In this document: piece after piece, positions 1 through 8,143 of the stretch
Layout of the letters: every line of letters begins with the position of its first letter
Numbering within the stretch: position 1 is the stretch's first letter
Position numbers and translations under genes: made by a program
DNA from: Paramacrobiotus metropolitanus
Taxonomy: Eukaryota; Tardigrada; Eutardigrada; Parachela; Macrobiotidae
DNA length: 22,825 nt
Direction: 5' to 3'
Assembly (NCBI RefSeq): GCF_019649055.1
Contig: NW_026570654.1
Location: 1 to 22,825 of the forward strand
The notes under the pieces: generated by a model
Told to the model about the DNA's origin: nothing
Databases searched by the model: none
Seen by the model: the letters and a program-made list of their open reading frames with translations, nothing else

Positions 1-89
1 TTAATCGTGAATCCTGCTTCGACTAAGCTCATTAAGACGTTTCTCAAGTTCTGCATGAAGATTTCCCAAGTTTTCCAGCGAAGATAACA

Positions 90-612
90 TCAATCGATAT
101 ACGAAAACACAGCCCTTTCTTTTCGCTTTCGAGTGTACTTTATCCATACACAATTTGAATGTTGCTGTCCGTTGCATACGCCGAATGGCATTCTTTTAAA
201 TCGGTACATTCCATCTTGCGTTACAAGGTCGTCTTGTTGATTGACGCTGGATCCATTGGGATCTGCCAAATCCACTTTGTAAGTCCATTTTTGTAATATT
301 TGTTGCCTGCGCGTCAAGCAGTTCATCTGGGTTCGGTAGCGGGTAGTTATTTCTCGTCAGCTTGTTAAGCGGTCTGCAGTTGACACAAAATCTTGTCCCC
401 ATGGTCCCGTCGCCGTTTTTCTTTACTGCCAGCACGACTGGAAAACTCCACTCGGCATCTGACGGTTCGATCACATCTTGTGCCAACATCTCTTCGATAT
501 GTTTCGTTATAAATTCACGGCCTGTCCAACTCGTTCTGGCCGGGTTACATTTACTACTGGTTTCGCATCTCCGTATCGATTACGTGAGTGACCCTTCATC
601 GCCGTATGGTTT
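90..612 (-). pseudogene. Reverse transcriptase fragment (Ty3/Gypsy type), frameshifted
   Basis: RT would copy the element RNA into cDNA. From 489 down to 196 the frame encodes the fingers/palm start, including IEPSDAEWSFPVVLAVKKNG, RFCVNCRPLNKLTRNNYPLP and KMDLQSGF; the D of KMDL is the first catalytic aspartate. The frame then breaks. Matching sequence resumes in another frame at 326-90 with VTQDGMYRFKRMPFGVC and the start of the catalytic Y-I-D-D box. That box is broken by a 1-nt shift that creates a TGA just after YID, near position 90. Upstream, between about 510 and 612, another frame holds the run-up to RT (GDAKPVVNVTRPE), so a further shift lies near 510. RFCVN replaces the usual RFCVD. 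The family assignment is firm; the copy is inactive as read. Confidence 0.85.
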
Positions 613-651
613 CTTTGATGTGGGTAGGACCTTCAGAATTCCCAAAATGCG

Positions 652-820
652 TTATACACGTCGTTCTTCTGTTCTTGGTAAGTCAGGTCCCAATTTCAAG
701 TTTTCGATTATCTTTTTCAATTCAGCTTTTGTTGTATCGTCCACCTCAGGTCCTCGAGTACGTTTTACTGTCCCTGCGTTGACCTTTACATTCTCCATAT
801 GTTCATACGGCTCAACGTAG
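652..820 (-). pseudogene. Pol linker fragment upstream of RT
   Basis: An open minus-strand stretch of about 55 codons runs to a TAA at 652-654. It includes the segment VNAGTVKRTRGPEVDDTTKA followed by an amphipathic run (ELKKIIENLK). Its position, just before the RT fingers, fits the helical lead-in of Ty3/Gypsy pol. It contains the element's recurring octamer at 780-787, read as K-V. It has no start codon and is separated by frameshifts from the RT fragment on one side and from the acidic pol segment on the other. I infer it is a decayed internal part of the polyprotein, not a gene of its own. Confidence 0.5.
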
Positions 821-921
821 CCGAAGCTGATTTTTCTTCACGATCCTGTATTTGCTACTATGATTCGCAATGACGATTTCGAAGTATTTTCCTCTATGAT
901 CCGTCACTCCTGCCAGACACT

Positions 922-1880
922 TCAGTTTCCACTTGTGGGAACCGGTGTAAACATCAGCTTGTTCTGGGCCGGTGCATATTTTCCCATCTTGACCTTTACC
1001 CTTGTGCAGTTTGACGGTTTCAATTTAATTCTTTGATCACTGTAGACTTTAATCACATCTTTCGACATTCTGGCTTTTTCCACTTTCAACCTTCTGACTT
1101 TAATATCCTTTTTTTTCTCATCTACTTCGTCATCCTCATCCAAGTCCATTAAATCCTCTTGCTCCGAAAGGTCACTTACACCTGAATCTTCCGAAGTTGT
1201 TGAGTTATCGCGAACTCGTCACTCTGAATCTGAGTTACTGCTCTCATATTCTTGTGCAGTAGCTTGACTTTGTTAGTCTTTTTCAGTGGGCGTTCGTCAA
1301 CTCCTTCGTCTTCTGACGAAAGGTCACTTTCGTTTTCCCGCGAATCGCTAAGTTTTTTCGCTTTCGAATTTTTGAGCAGGGGTTTGTCCCCTTTTTTTGC
1401 CTTTCGCCCATTTCGTGCGGCGACTCTCGGGTGACTCCTTGCTACTCGGATTCTCGCTGGTGACCTTTCTGATTGGTCGGAGTTTGACCTTTCTTCGTCC
1501 GATTTTGACTTTTCCATTTCATTTATGTTTTCAAAGCTCGTTAATGGCTTTTCGGTCAGCTCGGTCGGCGGACATTCCTCACCGTTATCGAGTGACCTTT
1601 CCCCGTTTTTTGCCTCAGTTACTGGGTTTTGCTGTTCATTCGATATTCGCTCCACTTCCTCCTTAAACTTCCTCCACATTTCACCTCTATCCGTTAACAT
1701 CTGCGCGATATCGAAAGCCGACTTTGAACTTTCTTCTGTTTCATTGGATCCTCCTTCAAGTATCTCTTTGACCGGTTCCTCTTTTTCCGCTTCTTTTACA
1801 GTCCCTTTATCAATTCCATCCTGTTGAACTGTTTCGTAGCCTTTAGGTCGTTTGGGGCCGACGAAAATGCAGTTTGCCAT
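922..1880 (-). pseudogene. Acidic/lysine-rich pol linker segment, frameshifted
   Basis: Two overlapping frames look like one former coding run. From 1880 to 1176 there is a Glu/Lys/Ser-rich protein of about 234 residues with repeated E-R-S (GERSLDN, EERSNSD, SERSPAR) and an acidic patch (SDLSSEDEGVDE). It ends at TAA. The second frame is open from about 1215 to 922 and continues the same acidic style (STTSEDSGVSDLSEQEDLMD, then DLDEDDEVDEKKK). A single frameshift near 1200-1230 therefore probably separates them. There is no recognisable fold; the composition predicts disorder. The octamers at 990, 1167, 1319, 1461, 1485 and 1593 are read as K-V, D-L, D-L, R-S, R-S and R-S. Low-complexity drift is possible, but long open frames with a common style argue for former coding. 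Confidence 0.5.
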
Positions 1881-2076
1881 CAGTTCTTCGGTGATTCATC
1901 ATTTGGAATCGTTTCATACATGCACCACGTATCACCGCCTCGTTCGGGGTAATCCACTCGTCTGGATCTGGTGCAAAGGTCACCTTTTTCTTTGCATCAA
2001 CTCGGTAACCTTCTTCTCCGGGTTACTTGTAATTCTCTCATATCTTTGACATCAAATGGGAATTTCTCTTTCGAAT

Positions 2077-2262
2077 TTATTCCAGTATTTTCAAATGCTT
2101 CTTCGGTCCCTCTTTCAACGCGTTGTAATACGCTTCGAGTGACTCAAACAGGTGTACAAGTCCTGCCGGGAAAATTATCGTCCTCCCTTCACCTTTGTAC
2201 ATGTGGTTTACGAAAGTCCCAGAAAGGTCAACTCTTGCTTCTTCCCAACTCCCCTTCTTCGT
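2077..2262 (-). pseudogene. Continuation of pol linker after an in-frame TGA
   Basis: The protease ORF ends at a TGA (2263-2265), but the same frame stays open for another 61 codons to TAA at 2077-2079. It reads as credible protein, including VDLSGTFVNHMYKGEG and LVHLFESLEAYYNALKEGP. I read the TGA as a nonsense mutation in a formerly longer polyprotein. Readthrough is possible, but the context gives no specific support for it. Between 1880 and 2077 short blocks of plausible coding jump between frames (for example KKVTFAPDPDEWITPNEAV near 1990-1935), which points to further indels. No known domain is recognisable. Confidence 0.5.
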
Positions 2263-4008
2263 TCATCTCTCTATCTCTCTTTCAAATCTCTTTTCGGTTG
2301 CTACCGGGTCAAGGGGATCTTGGATTCCCTTTTCAACACGTTGTAGCCAATGATTTAGCCATTTGCCTCTCCCAATTATAAAGCTTTCCACGCATGACAG
2401 CCACGTTCGATATCTATTCCAATGATACCGTTTGATGTGTGGTTTCCACATTTCGTTTGTCCGCATGATGCTTTTCGCTTCCTTTTGGGCATGACCTTTA
2501 AGGTCAGCTATTGCGGCATTACATTTCGGCCATTCTGAAAGGTCATCTTGGGAAGCATTTTCGCAACATTCTGCACATTCCCATTGTGGTTGTATTCTGC
2601 ACGGGTCCTCAAAGTAACCGTGGTGACAACTCCCGGCTCGTTCTTCTGGAGTTAATGTCCTTTGACTCGCTTGCGGTTTTACCTTATCCTGTGCTGTAGT
2701 ATCCTCCTCGCATTCGGTTGGAGTCACGCTTTTGTCCTCAGAGGATATCTCGATGACCTCTGGTTCTTTTGGTGTTCTGTGACCTTTCAACTGTTCGAGT
2801 GCCTTGTTACGAATTTCACTTGTGAACATCTGTTCCTCTTCAGCTATTCGTTTCAAAACCCGTAACCTTTCACTCTTTTTATCCTTCCATACTTTAGCTG
2901 TCTTTATTCCCAGTGCCTCTGGTACTGGGATAGGCGTTGCCCACTCCCTGCCCGGCACGAGCGATTGTTTCGCCGCAGCTGTCGCTTCTTTCTGTGTGGC
3001 AGCTATTTCTTCAAGTGTTTTTGACCTTTCGTCATTGATAGCAGAGTGTGGTTCGAAAAAGGGTTCCTTTTGAGGGTCACGTTCTGTTACTTCTTCTTTA
3101 GCTTCATCTGGTGACCTTTCATTTTGGGTAGCAGATCGTGGTTCGAAAAGGTTCGAGGTACGCTCTGGTTCCAAGTTCCCAGTCGCTGGTAACCTTTCGT
3201 CTTCCTTTCCCAGTGCCTCTGGTACTGGGATAACTTTTCCATTTTCGTTTATCGTTTCCAGTGCCTCTGGTACTGGGATAATTTCTTCCTGCTGCACTTT
3301 TGTCATTCCCGGTGCCTCTGGTACTGGGATGACCTTTTCTCTTCCCTTTTTTGTCAGCATTGTCCGGTTTAACGTGTTTTCGATCTCTTGCCGAATCATT
3401 TGCAACTGCCCAAATGGTGACAATTCTTTTTGCGTCATCTTTTTCTTTACGTTTCCCGGTGCCTCTGGTACTGGGATTAGCGTTTTATTAGCAGTTGGAA
3501 CGTTTTCCTGTTTTTCAAGTTCGGTGACCTTTCCGACTTGTACTTTGGCAACTGGTTTCGGGTCATCTTCCTTTTCTTCTTCACCTTCATTGTCCATCAA
3601 TACGAATTTCTTTTCCAAGAAGTCAAATCCCAATAACACTTGTACGTCGTCACACTTCGGTCGGACGTAGAATGAATGTTCGCTTGTCTTCTTCCTTAAG
3701 GTCACTGGTGCTACACAGTAATGCGTCACCAGGAATCCTGACGTTCCACTAATTCCGTTTATTTTCACCAATCTGTCTGGTGGCAATGGGAGCATGTGAA
3801 GTCCATTCTTCTCACAAAACGGTTTGCTGATCAGCGACGTCTCAGCGCCGGTGTCCAACATTGCGTTGACCTTTATGTCTCCCACTTTCACTTCGTGTGT
3901 ATACGCTTCAATTCTTTTGGGCAATTTCCCGTTTTGAATCTTCAATGTATGAATCTTACATTTCACGGGAATGAGCGATACTGGTCCTGGATCCATATCG
4001 GGAAGCAC
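2263..4008 (-). CDS. Pol segment: retropepsin-type aspartic protease plus long charged linker
   Basis: The protease would process the polyprotein. Residues about 36-140 form the domain: DIKVNAMLDTGAETSLI (catalytic LDTGA, residues 51-55, about 3844-3858) and LLGFDFLEKK (125-134), the second conserved block. After it comes a charged linker of some 440 residues with five copies of IPVPEA(P/L) (from residues 178, 227, 244, 260 and 360). A cysteine cluster follows at 461-482, C-x8-C-x7-C-x2-C-C, with a further C at 496; it could bind zinc but matches nothing I know. The C-terminal part is Trp-rich (MWKPHIKRYHWNRYRTW). The first codon is not ATG (GTG at 4008). The frame is the same as the upstream ORF, separated only by TAA at 4036-4038, so this is an internal polyprotein segment. 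A long spacer between protease and RT is atypical for the family. Confidence 0.82.
   Translation of the reverse strand: MLPDMDPGPVSLIPVKCKIHTLKIQNGKLPKRIEAYTHEVKVGDIKVNAMLDTGAETSLISKPFCEKNGLHMLPLPPDRLVKINGISGTSGFLVTHYCVAPVTLRKKTSEHSFYVRPKCDDVQVLLGFDFLEKKFVLMDNEGEEEKEDDPKPVAKVQVGKVTELEKQENVPTANKTLIPVPEAPGNVKKKMTQKELSPFGQLQMIRQEIENTLNRTMLTKKGREKVIPVPEAPGMTKVQQEEIIPVPEALETINENGKVIPVPEALGKEDERLPATGNLEPERTSNLFEPRSATQNERSPDEAKEEVTERDPQKEPFFEPHSAINDERSKTLEEIAATQKEATAAAKQSLVPGREWATPIPVPEALGIKTAKVWKDKKSERLRVLKRIAEEEQMFTSEIRNKALEQLKGHRTPKEPEVIEISSEDKSVTPTECEEDTTAQDKVKPQASQRTLTPEERAGSCHHGYFEDPCRIQPQWECAECCENASQDDLSEWPKCNAAIADLKGHAQKEAKSIMRTNEMWKPHIKRYHWNRYRTWLSCVESFIIGRGKWLNHWLQRVEKGIQDPLDPVATEKRFEREIER
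2910..3478 (-). repeat. Five dispersed copies of a 21-bp IPVPEA-coding repeat
   Basis: The plus-strand core GTGCCTCTGGTACTGGGAT recurs at about 2911, 3211, 3259, 3310 and 3457, encoding IPVPEA on the minus strand. Spacing is irregular (300, 48, 51, 147). Three copies have the flanks TCCCAGT...ACTGGGA, a 7-bp inverted repeat, so the unit could fold. In the two other copies one arm base differs (P instead of L in the peptide). This is an internal coding repeat within the protease-RT linker. Confidence 0.85.
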
Positions 4009-4035
4009 TTGCCCTTTAGCTGGAGTGCTGTGACC

Positions 4036-4935
4036 TTACAGTATTTCGCTCAGCTTATCGATTCTGTGTGGAACGTTAGTTCGAACATCGTAAAATTTTC
4101 GCGGTTTTGTCTTGTCGGCTTGCTTCTCCACAGCGGTTTTACCACTGGTGACCTTTTCAGCGTTCTGCACTTGCTCGTTTGCTTTTGTGCCAGCTGTGTG
4201 ACTTTTTGTCACTTCGTTTATCGTCTGATGAATCAACTCTTCTTTACGGTTTTCATTTCGCTTATCTCGCAGCTTCTCCATGACTTCACTTGTTATTTGC
4301 TCCGCTCGCTTCAATTCGTCTTCTTCGCTATCTTTCATCTCATCTGGTGACCTTTCATATGTAATCATATCATATCCCTTTTCGGTCATCCATTCGATCA
4401 CCTTCGCGGACACTTCATTGTTCGTTTTCGTCTGATCAATTTGTGACGACATTCCGTCTGTTCGGGCTGGTGACTTATCGTTTGCATCCTTATGCAGTGC
4501 TTGTGATAAGTCCCGTGACCTTTCGACTGCGTTATTCTGTTGCGTTTGCGTCATCTCATTTGACCGTCCTTTTTGTTCATTTTGCGCTAAGTCCTGTGAC
4601 CTTTCGTTGCGCTTCATGACAAATCCGCCGTTTGTCAGCTTTTGTATGGGGACTTTTTCTCCATAATTCGGCGGTTTATCCTGTGGCGGAGCATTACGTG
4701 AATAATTCCAGTCAGCGCATGTCTTCTTATATTCCTCTGCGTTGAATGCTGGGACTGGGTTCGGTGACCCTTGGGTTGGTTTCCCGGTAACCAACTCTTC
4801 TAATCGCTTTCTTTCACATTGCGTTCGCAACTGTTGCATGTCCCAGTAATCCTCCTGTGACATTCTCGCTTTCTGCTTTGCTTTTGGCGTCACAGGTATC
4901 CACATCCCGTGATTGCCATTCGGTCTGTAGGCCAC
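4036..4935 (-). CDS. Pol/Gag-Pol linker ORF upstream of protease
   Basis: This is a 299-codon hydrophilic ORF rich in Glu, Lys, Asn and Gln, with repeated E-R-S motifs (ERSPDE, ERSRDL, ERSQDL) encoded by the element's octamer. I see no known domain; composition predicts disorder. It has no ATG at its 5' end (GTG), lies in the -1 frame relative to the preceding ORF (overlap 4890-4935 and a little beyond), and is in frame with the protease ORF downstream. Its terminal TAA sits inside TAAGGTCAC, one base from the recurring AAAGGTCAC, so the stop looks like an A-to-T nonsense mutation in a copy of that motif. It is best read as the part of the polyprotein joining the repeat region to protease. 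Confidence 0.6.
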   Translation of the reverse strand: MAYRPNGNHGMWIPVTPKAKQKARMSQEDYWDMQQLRTQCERKRLEELVTGKPTQGSPNPVPAFNAEEYKKTCADWNYSRNAPPQDKPPNYGEKVPIQKLTNGGFVMKRNERSQDLAQNEQKGRSNEMTQTQQNNAVERSRDLSQALHKDANDKSPARTDGMSSQIDQTKTNNEVSAKVIEWMTEKGYDMITYERSPDEMKDSEEDELKRAEQITSEVMEKLRDKRNENRKEELIHQTINEVTKSHTAGTKANEQVQNAEKVTSGKTAVEKQADKTKPRKFYDVRTNVPHRIDKLSEIL

Positions 4936-6001
4936 TTTTTGCCATTTTCCTTCTGTTGCAGAGTTACTGCATCAACAAGTGAGTCTTCGGAGTCCTGTTG
5001 TGCCGGTTCGCTATTCTTCTGCTGCGCTGTTCGCAGTGTCAAGTCTGTTTCTTGACCTTTTAACACGGCACTTTCACCGTGACCTTTAGCGTTCGCATCT
5101 GCTCCGCGACCTTTCACTTGAACTTTTCCAACGGAAGGTGACCTTTCATCTTTACTACTAACGGTGATATTCTGCTTAATCCATTCTTGCCTTGCCAGCT
5201 TCTCTTCTTCGTCTTCTGAACAGTTCCAAAACTTTGGCTTTATCTCTCCGTAACATTCGCAACTTGGTTCATTCGCTTTGTCATTTTCTGCCAAAAATTT
5301 TCGGAATTTCGCATGCTGCTCATTTTCTTCTTGCGCAGTATCGTTCTGCGGTTTGTTCTGATTCAGCAGCGCCTGTTTAATCTTTGCATTCCGTTGTGCG
5401 CGTCGTTGTGCTAGCACTTCTTCGCTGCAGTACGGTGACCTTTCGTTTTGCTGCACTTTTTGCAGTGTCGCGCTACCGTCACGACAATTTCCACTCGCAG
5501 TACCATTCTGCGGTGACCTTTTATCCACTTGAACATTTCCACTCGCAGTGCCATTCTGCGGTGACCTTTTGTCCACTTGAACGTTTCCACTCGCAGTACC
5601 ATTCTGCGGTGACCTTTTGTCCACTTGAACGTTTCCACTCGCAGTGCCATTCTGCGGTGATCTTTTATCCACTTGAACGTTTCCACTCGCAGTACCATTC
5701 TGCGGTGACTTTTGGTTCTGTGACGGTATCCTTATAACCGTTCCAATTTCTTTTTGCGATGACGGCATCCATATAGCCGTTTCTATTTGCTGTGGCGGCA
5801 TCCATCTAGCCGTTTCTTGTGGTTGCGGCATCCATATAGCCAGTCCATTTTGCTTTTTCGCTGACGGCATCCATATAGCCGTTGCAGTGGTCACGTTCAC
5901 TGCAGTACCATTCTGCAGTGGTGACCTTTCCGTTCCCTTTTTATCCGGTGGTTTAGGGTCGGGTCGATCAGTAGGCTCACCGGTGCCTACTGATCTTGCC
6001 C
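4890..6001 (-). CDS. Repeat-rich ORF entered from gag by -1 frameshift
   Basis: This frame is open from about 6076 but has no ATG near its beginning, only GTG at 5900. It is positioned to be entered by -1 slippage at the heptamer at 6002-6008. It begins GTGEPTDRPDPKPPDKKGTE, then has about five AIWMP-type repeats (near residues 9-70 counted from the GTG), then five 16-residue repeats built on RSPQNGTASGNVQVDK. The remainder is charged. There is one cysteine pair (CECYGEIKPKFWNC). No enzymatic domain is recognisable. It overlaps the following ORF (4036-4935) in the -1 direction. In the overlap the sequence C-AAA-AAG in the zero frame is a near-canonical slippery site, but I see no strong stem at the right distance. 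An indel there is equally possible. Confidence 0.62.
5491..5717 (-). repeat. 48-bp tandem repeat, about five units
   Basis: CCACTCGCAG recurs at 5491, 5539, 5587, 5635 and 5683, an exact 48-bp period. Each unit encodes 16 residues built on RSPQNGTASGNVQVDK, so the array keeps the frame. Each of the first three units carries one TGACCTTT (5514, 5562, 5610); the last two have single-base variants of it (TGATCTTT, TGACTTTT). Copies differ at only a few positions, indicating recent expansion or homogenisation. Confidence 0.95.
5722..5885 (-). repeat. AIWMP-coding short repeats
   Basis: Variants of GACGGCATCCATATAGCC occur about five times, each roughly 30-40 bp apart, encoding (T/L)AIWMP, ARWMP or VIRIP on the minus strand. 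They directly precede the 48-bp array in the coding direction. A related IWMP/MWIP sequence recurs near 4900. This is a second family of coding repeats with no assigned function. Confidence 0.8.
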
Positions 6002-6008
6002 GTTTCCC
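5966..6008 (-). promoter_or_regulatory. -1 programmed ribosomal frameshift signal at the gag end
   Basis: On the minus strand the gag frame reads CAG GGA AAC GGG, giving the heptamer G-GGA-AAC (6002-6008) in the exact X-XXY-YYZ phase. After a 6-nt spacer (5996-6001) comes a perfect 11-bp stem: GATCAGTAGGC (5985-5995) pairs with GCCTACTGATC (5966-5976 on the plus-strand map) around an 8-nt loop. The gag TAG (5987-5989) lies inside the stem. GGGAAAC is an established slippery sequence in retroviral gag-pro junctions, and 5-9 nt to a stem is the normal geometry. A -1 slip leads into the downstream open frame. Function is inferred; the sequence elements are directly visible. Confidence 0.82.
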
Positions 6009-8143
6009 TGAACCGGCGCCCCACCTTGTTGTACGCCTTGCACATTCCCTTGCACATTTCCTTGAACTTGTTCATTCACCGGGCCACCTCCGTTTTGCTG
6101 GCCACCACCCTGTTGGTAGTTTCCTTGGCCGCCTCCATTGTTCTGGCCTCCTCTAAAATTGCCGCGGCCAAAGCCTCTGTTTCTTCCTCTGAAGCCGCCA
6201 CGGCCGAAGCCACCGCCGCGATAGCCGCCGCCTTGGCCACCGCCATTTCCATTTCCATAGTTGCCGTTTCCATTCCCTTGTTGGTTTTGGAAGTTTGCTT
6301 TGTGCTGGTACCATTGGGCGATAAGGTCATATCCATTTGCGATCGCTTGGCGCCAACCACCAAGTCCGCGCAATCGTTGCCACTCGTTAAAGGCGAACAG
6401 GTTCGGGTTCTGTTCCGGTGGTGTGTTGGCGAATTTGCATCCCTGGGTCTGGTGATTGCCATACATACAGTACTGGCACATCTGCGCGTTGTTTGCCACC
6501 CATCCATCAATCATCTGGAACTTAAATTCGGTTCGTGACCCTTGATTTTGCTGGTTGTTGTTCTGGTTTCCTCTGTTTGGCTGATAGTAACCTTGACCTT
6601 GACCCTGATTCTGGAAGTTTCCTTGACCTCCGTTCCAATTTCCATTTCCATATCCGTTTCCACCGAAATTTCCGTTACCCACTCCTTGTTGTGGTAACCC
6701 AACATTGATAGGGGCCACGTTCTGTGGGGCTGGTGGGGCCACATTCTGAGGTACCGGTCTCACTTGAGCTGCCGCCTGTATCGCCGCCACCATTGCGTAC
6801 GTCAACGGTTGCCCAGTCTGACTGTCGATAAAGGTCACCTCCTTTGTGGCCTCTTGGACCGGTGCCTCTCTGCGATACTCAACTGGCTGTTGAACCGGTG
6901 CAACTGCCGCTCTTTGCTGTGGCAACATCTCAACTTGACCTGTCCGGATCGTCACATAATCTTGGCTGCGTTGACCTTTGGGCGCTTTATATTTCTCTTC
7001 TCCCGCTGACCAATGACGGAAGAAATCTTTAATCTCGGTTGGAGTCCTGCACTGTTGTGTGCGTAGTGCCTTATAAAGGTCACCGTCCACTCTACATCCT
7101 TCGATCAGGAAACCGACTGCCTGCTTTTCAGTTATGATCCTCTTCGCCTTGTATTTCATAATCGCTTGATAGAATTGATCAAGCGATTCTTTTCCAAGGT
7201 CAAATTTTCTTGCCATGGCTTCTCGTAATCCGAGGACTTCTTCATCCCGATCTCCATATTCATCTTTGAATTTGGCCATCCATTCTGTAATTGTATATTC
7301 TGTTTCCTCCTGGAGTGCGATCTCTCTCTCTCCTTCGAACCAGGTTTTCGCTGGTCCTTTCACTGCGCTGGCTATCTCGATTAAGATCTGGTCGTCGGTG
7401 AGGTGATACGTTCGTTGGGTATCCCTGACCAGTTGTGTCCAACCATTCACTGCGTCGCGACTTCCGTCAAAGGTCACCAATGTCGTTTTCCGTGCCATCG
7501 AATTGAGTGCATTTACCAATTTTTGTGTTGGATCTTGATCTTCTACTGCACTAGAATCACTGTCGTCATCTTCCTGGTTTCGCTTCGCCTTTGCGTAGCG
7601 GGACTTCCTTGGGCGTTCTTGACGGCTAGGCGGTCTATCCCGTTCTTGACGGCTAGACGGTCTATCCTGTTTCCTTTCGTCGATGAAAATTTTTGTTTCG
7701 ATATGTGGAGGAAATTGGGAAGGGTCACCTTGATTCGTAAGTGAATAACTTTCCGATGGTGGCTCTTTGTCATCTTTGACCTTTTCCCCGTCCTTTTCGT
7801 TTTTGACGCTTCCTCTGCCAGTACCAGTTCGTAGCGGCATGTCGAAGTGGAAGCTTTTGCCCGTGCCCGTTTCATGCGCCTTGCTGTAACTGGGCGGGGG
7901 CGACTCCACTGTTGTAGTCCTGACTCCATATTGCAGAAGCTGTTCGTCTTTGTGCTTGTTGGACATAACAAGCGCCTTATTCTCATCTTCGAGGCGCCTG
8001 ATTTTTAAGTCAAATTGCTCTTTCTCGTTCTTCAGATTTTGGTTCTCTTGGTTGACCTTTAACATGTTCTGGTGGAGTTGGATTGTTTTCTCCTGGATCA
8101 CCTTCTCCGTATCATTTTCCACCCTCCTGATGTGTTCCGCCAA
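5987..8143 (-). CDS. gag: Gag, C-terminal part: capsid-like domain, CCHC zinc knuckle, RGG tail
   Basis: Gag would form the particle and bind element RNA. Residues 1-70 complete a coiled coil. PPSY at 83-86 (7886-7897) matches the PPxY late-domain pattern. A basic Arg/Ser stretch (about 155-188) includes a short repeat (RQERDRPPSRQERPRKSR). Residues about 205-390 resemble the Ty3/Gypsy Gag capsid domain (TFDGSRDAVNGWTQLV, AKTWFEGERE, ESLDQFYQAIMKYKAKRI). The zinc knuckle is C556-x2-C559-x4-H564-x4-C569 (6437-6478). The tail is Gly/Asn/Gln-rich with RGG/FGRG repeats, suited to RNA binding. The 5' end has no ATG (the first internal one is at codon 27, about 8065) and overlaps the upstream coiled-coil ORF in the -1 frame. 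The two are therefore probably one protein split by an indel or a second frameshift. Confidence 0.85.
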   Translation of the reverse strand: MAEHIRRVENDTEKVIQEKTIQLHQNMLKVNQENQNLKNEKEQFDLKIRRLEDENKALVMSNKHKDEQLLQYGVRTTTVESPPPSYSKAHETGTGKSFHFDMPLRTGTGRGSVKNEKDGEKVKDDKEPPSESYSLTNQGDPSQFPPHIETKIFIDERKQDRPSSRQERDRPPSRQERPRKSRYAKAKRNQEDDDSDSSAVEDQDPTQKLVNALNSMARKTTLVTFDGSRDAVNGWTQLVRDTQRTYHLTDDQILIEIASAVKGPAKTWFEGEREIALQEETEYTITEWMAKFKDEYGDRDEEVLGLREAMARKFDLGKESLDQFYQAIMKYKAKRIITEKQAVGFLIEGCRVDGDLYKALRTQQCRTPTEIKDFFRHWSAGEEKYKAPKGQRSQDYVTIRTGQVEMLPQQRAAVAPVQQPVEYRREAPVQEATKEVTFIDSQTGQPLTYAMVAAIQAAAQVRPVPQNVAPPAPQNVAPINVGLPQQGVGNGNFGGNGYGNGNWNGGQGNFQNQGQGQGYYQPNRGNQNNNQQNQGSRTEFKFQMIDGWVANNAQMCQYCMYGNHQTQGCKFANTPPEQNPNLFAFNEWQRLRGLGGWRQAIANGYDLIAQWYQHKANFQNQQGNGNGNYGNGNGGGQGGGYRGGGFGRGGFRGRNRGFGRGNFRGGQNNGGGQGNYQQGGGQQNGGGPVNEQVQGNVQGNVQGVQQGGAPVQGNGQDQ

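Noticed and set aside
362-820. Plus-strand ORF opposite RT
   Set aside because: It is a shadow of the reverse transcriptase on the minus strand; no independent domain.
5491-5717. CRISPR-like regular repeats
   Set aside because: Units are contiguous 48-bp tandem repeats without unique spacers, in frame in a retroelement ORF of a eukaryote.
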